Positions 59,672 through 64,000 of a stretch of 64,000 nt of DNA are shown here, piece after piece. Position numbers and translations under genes: made by a program. Every line of letters starts with the position of its first letter. The first letter of the stretch is position 1. The notes below the pieces were generated by a model. That model saw only the letters and a program-made list of their open reading frames with translations. It ran no database searches and was not told the origin of the DNA. This DNA is from Paraburkholderia sp. BL9I2N2 (GTDB taxonomy: Bacteria; Pseudomonadota; Gammaproteobacteria; Burkholderiales; Burkholderiaceae): positions 1,240,001 through 1,304,000 of the forward strand of contig NZ_SMGP01000002.1 of the NCBI RefSeq assembly GCF_004339745.1, read 5' to 3'.

Positions 59672-60982
59672 ATGAATCGCGACCCCGCCCCGCATCACCC
59701 GCTCGTCCAGCGGCTGATCGAAGCGCGTCAAGTGACTGACGCACTGTTTTCCATCGTCAAGCCCGAGTTTCTGTATGAACGGCCGATCCGTGAACGCCAC
59801 CGGATCGTGTTTTACATCGGCCATCTGGAAGCTTTCGATCGTAATCTTTTCGATCAACGCCTGTGCGACCTGCCGGCGTTCGATCCGCACCTCGACCAGC
59901 TTTTTGCCTTCGGTATCGATCCCGTCGACGGCGGTTTTCCGACCGATCAACCCAGTGACTGGCCGTCGCTCGACGTCGTTCGCGACTACGGCTCGCGTGC
60001 TCGCGAGCAGATCGACCGCGAGCTCGACGCGCTGACGCACACCGCGCAACTCGGCCGCAACGGTGCGCAAGCCGATGCCTCCGAGCAGTTGCTGAACGTC
60101 GCGATCGAGCATCGGTTGATGCATGCCGAAACGCTGGCATACATGCTTCACCAGTTGCCGCTTGCGCAGAAGGTCACCGAATTGCGCGAGCCTGTCGTGA
60201 CGCGTGCGGAACCGCGCGACGCGTTGTCGTCGATGGTCAGCGTACCGGCCGGCACAGCCGTGCTCGGCATGCCGCGCGACGGCGGCCGCTTCGGCTGGGA
60301 CAATGAGTTCGGCGAATTGCATGTCGATGTGCCCGCCTTCGAGATCGATCGCCATATGGTGACGAACGGTGCATTCCGCCAGTTCATCGAGGCAGGCGGC
60401 TATCGCGAAGCGAAGTGGTGGTCGGAGAAGGATTGGGCGTGGAAGGAAGCCGAGCATATCGAGCATCCCGCGTGCTGGTCGCGGCACGATGCAGGCGGCG
60501 AACATGGCGCATGGACGTTGCGCACCATGTTCGACGAAGTCCCGCTGCCGCTCGACTGGCCCGTGTACGTGAGCCACGCCGAAGCCAGCGCCTACGCGCG
60601 CTGGGCAGGCAAAGTATTACCCACCGAGGCGCAGTGGCAACGTGCGGCACACGGCGCGCCGCACGCCGCGTCGGGTAATTTCGATTTTCGCAGCTGGGAT
60701 CCGAAACCGGTCGACGTGCATCCGGATAACGTCAGCGCGTTCGGCGTGGAAGGACAATTCGGCAATGGCTGGGAGTGGACTTCGACGGTATTCGACGCGC
60801 TGCCCGGCTTCGAAGCCTTTCCGTTTTATCTCGGCTATTCAGCCAACTTTTTTGACGGCCAGCACTACGTGATCAAAGGCGGCTCGGCACGCACCGCGCA
60901 GTGCATGCTGCGGCCGGCTTTTCGCAATTGGTTTCAGCCGCATTATCAGTATGTGTATGCAGGGATTCGGTGTGTGAGGTGA
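59672..60982 (+). CDS. EgtB/SUMF1-like non-heme iron oxidoreductase family protein
   Basis: 436 residues from ATG 59672, with AAGGAG upstream. The N-terminal DinB-like domain (to about 180) carries the His-x3-His-x-Glu iron motif in EHRLMHAETL. The C-terminal FGE-sulfatase domain has VPAGTAVLGMPRD, GGYREAKWWSEKDW, RWAGKVLPTEAQWQRAA and GNGWEWTSTVFD ending in YAGIRCVR. EgtB joins sulfur donors with a trimethylated histidine using oxygen; related SenA does so in selenoneine synthesis. No EgtD methyltransferase or SenB/SenC neighbour is present, so the substrate is open. A promoter of its own is likely, since the gap to the FNR gene is 130 bp. Confidence 0.8.
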   Translation: MNRDPAPHHPLVQRLIEARQVTDALFSIVKPEFLYERPIRERHRIVFYIGHLEAFDRNLFDQRLCDLPAFDPHLDQLFAFGIDPVDGGFPTDQPSDWPSLDVVRDYGSRAREQIDRELDALTHTAQLGRNGAQADASEQLLNVAIEHRLMHAETLAYMLHQLPLAQKVTELREPVVTRAEPRDALSSMVSVPAGTAVLGMPRDGGRFGWDNEFGELHVDVPAFEIDRHMVTNGAFRQFIEAGGYREAKWWSEKDWAWKEAEHIEHPACWSRHDAGGEHGAWTLRTMFDEVPLPLDWPVYVSHAEASAYARWAGKVLPTEAQWQRAAHGAPHAASGNFDFRSWDPKPVDVHPDNVSAFGVEGQFGNGWEWTSTVFDALPGFEAFPFYLGYSANFFDGQHYVIKGGSARTAQCMLRPAFRNWFQPHYQYVYAGIRCVR

Positions 60983-61079
60983 CGACGAATAAAGCATAAG
61001 TTCGATGCGCTTGTGATTCATCTCGCCGAGTGACACCGAGGCGATCTTCCCAACGCGCGCGCCGCGTGCGCAAAGAGTG

Positions 61080-61442
61080 TCAGTCCGCCTGCGCTGCCGG
61101 TGGAATGCGCACCCCAATCAACGGTTCATGCTGTTGAGCACCATACACGTCGCGATCGCCAGGCGCACCGGATGTGGGTCCGGTGCGGGGAATGGTGATC
61201 TTGATCGCGTTGGCGGCATCGAATGAAACGATGCTGACATCGCCCGCATCCACCTGATAGAGCGCGCTCACCAACTCAGGCGTCAGCACGTCGCTGTCGC
61301 GCACGCGGCGATATACGGCGGCATCTGGAAAGATCATGTCGAAGGTCAGGTACAGCGGGCCAGCGTTCTTGCTGCGCATCACTTCGGCGAGGTCGTAAAC
61401 GGTGTCGCCGCGGGAAGGATCGAATACGTCGGTCAAATTCAT
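61080..61442 (-). CDS. DUF4387 domain protein
   Basis: 120 residues. The pattern VYDLAEVMRSKNAGPLYLTFD (split by its charged residues), DMIFPDAAVYRRVRDSDVL and FDAANAIKITIPRTGP is that of DUF4387, a small domain that in many genomes is encoded beside or fused to AtuA-like (DUF1446) proteins. The activity is not known. It starts 4 bp after the AtuA-like gene's stop, so they should form a complex or consecutive steps. Confidence 0.85.
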   Translation of the reverse strand: MNLTDVFDPSRGDTVYDLAEVMRSKNAGPLYLTFDMIFPDAAVYRRVRDSDVLTPELVSALYQVDAGDVSIVSFDAANAIKITIPRTGPTSGAPGDRDVYGAQQHEPLIGVRIPPAAQAD

Positions 61443-61446
61443 CGCA

Positions 61447-62805
61447 TCACCCGATCTGGGTCGTGGTTACGGGAAAGAGCGCGGCCGGGTCGGCAACCTG
61501 CATCACGTGATAAATCGTAAATTCGTACACGGGTCCGCCAACCAGATCCGATGGTGAAAACGGAAAGGCAAGGTTGCCGGCGGTCGCCTTGCGCCCCTTG
61601 AAATAGCCATGCAGGAACGAACTGCGCGCGAGCGAAAGCGCCATGTTCGCGAGTTCCTGCGTGGGTGCAATCGCCTCGATCACCATGCCGATTTCATGAG
61701 CGAGACGCGGCTCGCGCTGATCGACGCGTACGCCATTGCGGCCGTAGTAGATGAAGTTGAGCTCGTACTCGCCCGGCTTCATGTCGAGCGCGGTCAGACG
61801 CGCAACGTCGTCGCGCACCCGCGCTTCGACCTGATCGACCGCCGCGAGCAGGCGTGGATCGGTCATGCCCGCGATGGTGATCGTCCGGTAGCCGCGCAGC
61901 TTCACGCCTTCGAGCTTGATGCTCGGTGGCATCTCGACCAGCTTGCTGCCGGTCACCCGCACGCGGCGGTCGTCGAGCTTTTCGCTGTGCGTATGTTCGA
62001 GATCGACCAAACCTTCCGGCTCGTAAAAATGGTGCGGATCGGGCTGTTCGTACATCATGTGCGCGGCAACGGAAACAGGCGTCACGCCCCGCTCCGGGTT
62101 CATCGGCTCCAGTTCGAAGTGATCGCGGCGCAGCGTGCCGAGCAGGCAGTCGTTCGCGGCGAGCGGCACGGCGCATTGCGCGCCGCATTCGAGCAGCTTC
62201 GCCATATGAAACGCGAGGCCCATGTCGAAACCACGCCAGGCGGCAAGACTCGCGTAAATCGCGGTATCGCACGCTCGGCCGGCGATGACCACGTCGGCAC
62301 CCGCCTCGAACGCGTTGACGAACGGATCGGTGCCCATCTGCGCGACGATGCGTGTGGCGTCGTCCACGGCCTGTTCGGTCAGTTCGGGCAGCACGCCCAT
62401 CGATTTCACGCGGCCTTCGCGAATCGCCTGCTTGATGACGTTCTTGTCGATCTCCGCCGGAATCGTCGCCAGCTTGTAGCGCAAGCCGTCGCGTCGCGTG
62501 ACTTCGTCGAGTACATCGAGAAACTCTTCCATATGCGGCTTGCCGCCCGCTGTGCCCGCTGTGCCGATCACGTAGGGCACGCCAGCGTCGCGCGCCGCTT
62601 TCAGCGACAACCCCAGATCGCGGCGCAACTGCTCGCGCTTGATGAGCGACTTGCCGCTCCCGAGATAGTACGGTCCCGGATCGGACGAGCCGTTGTCGGC
62701 GCCGATCACGTGCGGCTTGCGGGCGATGCCGTTACGCAGCGATGCTTCGGGAAAGCCATAGCCGAGATTGCCGGCCACGGCCATGATGCGCAGTTCGTCT
62801 TCCAT
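61447..62805 (-). CDS. AtuA-like (DUF1446) family protein
   Basis: 452 residues from ATG 62805. DUF1446 proteins include AtuA of acyclic terpene use. Visible segments: RIMAVAGNLGYGFPEASL at the start, IGADNGSSDPGPYYLGSGKS, YVIGTAGTAGG, DVVIAGRACDTAIYASLAAW and GVKLRGYRTITIAGMTDPRL. The reaction is uncertain. It belongs to a leftward cluster MFS, MBL hydrolase, AtuA-like, DUF4387, which looks like a small catabolic unit with its own transporter; the substrate could be an acid or ester but the sequence does not say. Confidence 0.85.
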   Translation of the reverse strand: MEDELRIMAVAGNLGYGFPEASLRNGIARKPHVIGADNGSSDPGPYYLGSGKSLIKREQLRRDLGLSLKAARDAGVPYVIGTAGTAGGKPHMEEFLDVLDEVTRRDGLRYKLATIPAEIDKNVIKQAIREGRVKSMGVLPELTEQAVDDATRIVAQMGTDPFVNAFEAGADVVIAGRACDTAIYASLAAWRGFDMGLAFHMAKLLECGAQCAVPLAANDCLLGTLRRDHFELEPMNPERGVTPVSVAAHMMYEQPDPHHFYEPEGLVDLEHTHSEKLDDRRVRVTGSKLVEMPPSIKLEGVKLRGYRTITIAGMTDPRLLAAVDQVEARVRDDVARLTALDMKPGEYELNFIYYGRNGVRVDQREPRLAHEIGMVIEAIAPTQELANMALSLARSSFLHGYFKGRKATAGNLAFPFSPSDLVGGPVYEFTIYHVMQVADPAALFPVTTTQIG

Positions 62806-62854
62806 AGTCGTTCTCTTGATGAGCGTTCGCGTGTTCAGGCGGCTTTATCGGTCG

Positions 62855-63670
62855 TTACCGGGCGATCTCGTTCGGCGCCACGTCGAGTCGCGCGACAATC
62901 CCTTCCAGTTCGCGCGTCGGCGCCGGATAGCGTTCAAGCACCTGCGGGTCGTGGCCAGGAATCACGTGCTGCTTCGAATCGGCGAGTCGATAGACGGTGT
63001 CGTACGCTTCGAGCATCGTGCAAACATCGCAAGCGTTCGAAAATGGCCGGCGATTTTCGATGTTGTCGTAGAAGTGCGAAGCATCGGACGCGACCACGAC
63101 CCAACCGCGAGCGGTCTTCACGCGCACGACCTGCAAACCCGGCGTATGACCGCCGACCGGTTGCAACTGGATACCCGGCGCGAGATCGACTGGACCGTCG
63201 TGCATCACCACGCGTTGCGCAAAATTCATCTTCACCATCGCGGCGACATCGTCGGGCTCGTAGTGGTGGGCAAAATGCCGGTATTTCATATGACGCCCGG
63301 TGGCGAAATGCATCTCCGTTTCCTGAAGATGGAAACGCGCCGCCGGCAGCAGCGTGAAATTGCCGACATGGTCGTAGTGCAAATGCGTGATGACCACGTC
63401 GCTGACCGCATCGGGATCGACGCCGACGAGTCTGAGCGAATCGATCGGACAGCGCAGCACGCCACGCCCGCGCTTCGCGGCAACCTCGGCGTTGAAGCCG
63501 GTGTCGATCAGCACGGCGCGCTCACTGTTTCTCGCGACCCACACGTAGTAGTCGAGCGGCATCGCGCTCTGGTGATCGTCGTCGCCGCCAATGAAGTTGT
63601 CGCAGCGCCAGCCGTCCCGCCGTGCGTACTTGATCGCGAATAGTTCGTACGTATCCGATGCGTTGCTCAT
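62855..63670 (-). CDS. Metallo-beta-lactamase-fold hydrolase (AHL-lactonase-like family)
   Basis: 271 residues. The metal motif H-x-H-x-D-H is at 96-101 (THLHYDHVGN), with further ligands in GGHTPGLQVV, ASDASHFYDN and VIPGHDPQVL. The family also contains N-acyl homoserine lactonases (AttM/AiiA), but it is broad, and the gene's place next to the AtuA-like and MFS genes points to a lactone or ester in a catabolic pathway rather than quorum quenching. Ends 50 bp before the AtuA-like gene. Confidence 0.83.
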   Translation of the reverse strand: MSNASDTYELFAIKYARRDGWRCDNFIGGDDDHQSAMPLDYYVWVARNSERAVLIDTGFNAEVAAKRGRGVLRCPIDSLRLVGVDPDAVSDVVITHLHYDHVGNFTLLPAARFHLQETEMHFATGRHMKYRHFAHHYEPDDVAAMVKMNFAQRVVMHDGPVDLAPGIQLQPVGGHTPGLQVVRVKTARGWVVVASDASHFYDNIENRRPFSNACDVCTMLEAYDTVYRLADSKQHVIPGHDPQVLERYPAPTRELEGIVARLDVAPNEIAR

Positions 63671-64000
63671 TTACATGCCTCCGATGTTGATGGGTTTTTC
63701 CACGCCGATGACGGTCTCCGGCGCGGTACTCGCCTGCACCTCCTCGAGCGTGCGCTTCCTTGTTTCGATGCCGAATATAGAGAGAATTACCACCAGCAGC
63801 GCGAACAGCGCGGCAATGAAGGTCACGACGCCGAGCAGTCCGGCCAGCGCATAGACGCTCGCCACCACGTACGGCACGCCAACGTTTACCGCACGTCCCG
63901 CCGCATTCGCGAGCCCCACGCCGCGCAGTCTCAGCCGTGTCGGGAAAAGCTCGGTGACGTAGCACGCAACACCCAGCGCGGACGTCACGTAGATGCATGT
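63671..64000 (-). CDS. MFS transporter, C-terminal part only
   Basis: The gene enters from the right edge; about 110 residues of its end are seen. YVTELFPTRLRLRGVGLANA is the conserved loop of metabolite:H+ symporters of the MFS (sugar and aromatic acid groups), followed by two membrane segments (VGVPYVVASVYALAG, VVTFIAALFALLVVILSIF) and a cytosolic tail. The stop overlaps none of its neighbours but is directly adjacent to the MBL-hydrolase start, so the genes form one operon. It probably imports the substrate of this cluster. Confidence 0.88.
   Translation of the reverse strand, partial: TCIYVTSALGVACYVTELFPTRLRLRGVGLANAAGRAVNVGVPYVVASVYALAGLLGVVTFIAALFALLVVILSIFGIETRKRTLEEVQASTAPETVIGVEKPINIGGM

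Noticed and set aside
62855-63670. Direct call of the MBL hydrolase as a quorum-quenching lactonase
   Set aside because: The fold family is broad and the operon context (AtuA-like, DUF4387, MFS) points to catabolism; no specificity residue can be read.
1-64000. tRNA, rRNA, CRISPR arrays, prophage and integrated element boundaries
   Set aside because: Scanned by eye for clover-leaf-like segments, spaced direct repeats, integrase or phage proteins; none seen. A covariance-model search would be decisive.

Overview
The window reads as a chromosomal segment of a GC-rich betaproteobacterium, most likely a plant- or soil-associated Paraburkholderia. The support is the family content: a beta-ketoadipate (pca) operon, a Burkholderia-type trimeric porin, a Tat-exported PhoX phosphatase, an FNR-type regulator, and a LuxR/RsaL/LuxI quorum-sensing module with the BraR/RsaL/BraI layout known from plant-beneficial Burkholderia. 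I saw no rRNA, tRNA, CRISPR array, insertion sequence, prophage or origin.

Layout. 0-5.3 kb (minus strand, with a divergent TetR gene): a catabolic cluster holding a 6-hydroxynicotinate reductase-like Fe-S protein, a UPF0280 protein, two tandem AA_synth (DUF1185) paralogues, one broken by a frameshift, and the 5' end of a LivH-type permease gene. 5.3-12.8 kb (minus): an ABC-dependent polysaccharide export and assembly operon (wzm, wzt with a C-terminal binding domain, a double glycosyltransferase, a methyltransferase with a repeat-containing coiled coil, wecB). 13.2-18.7 kb: pcaIJBDC with a divergent LysR gene. 18.8-24.3 kb: folE, a DMT exporter, a DedA-rhodanese fusion, a membrane diguanylate cyclase and a CHAD protein. 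24.6-31.7 kb: an atypical SDR, PiT phosphate transporter, PPK2, a VOC protein, an HtrA-like protease and gamma-glutamyltransferase. 31.9-36.8 kb: a DHA2 exporter, then a tightly overlapping four-gene operon (CDP-alcohol phosphatidyltransferase, 2OG-Fe(II) oxygenase, LPG-synthase-like membrane protein, nucleotidyltransferase) that I consider the best candidate for an undescribed pathway. 37-47.3 kb: a small secreted protein, phoX with a good Pho box, porin, lipoprotein, YdjM-like protein, AraC regulator, serine acetyltransferase, small hypothetical genes and a second atypical SDR. 47.3-54.5 kb (minus): an SMP-30 lactonase, a complete ABC importer and an IlvD/Edd sugar-acid dehydratase. 55.1-56.9 kb: the quorum-sensing module with a lux box. 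57-61 kb: an FadR-type GntR regulator, UspA, an FNR-type regulator and an EgtB/SUMF1-like protein. 61-64 kb (minus): a DUF4387/AtuA-like/MBL/MFS catabolic cluster cut by the right edge.

How the parts connect. Phosphate handling recurs (PiT, PPK2, CHAD, PhoX with a Pho box). The Wzm/Wzt operon has the parts expected when an O-polysaccharide chain is capped, measured and exported: a methyltransferase joined to a coiled coil, and an ATPase with an extra C-terminal domain. The quorum-sensing genes sit between a sugar-acid uptake operon and a GntR gene that could be its regulator. All functions are inferred from reading the translated sequence and remembered family motifs; no database search was run. 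Start codons were shifted from the longest reading frame wherever signal peptides, Shine-Dalgarno sites, gene overlaps or family start positions argued for it.
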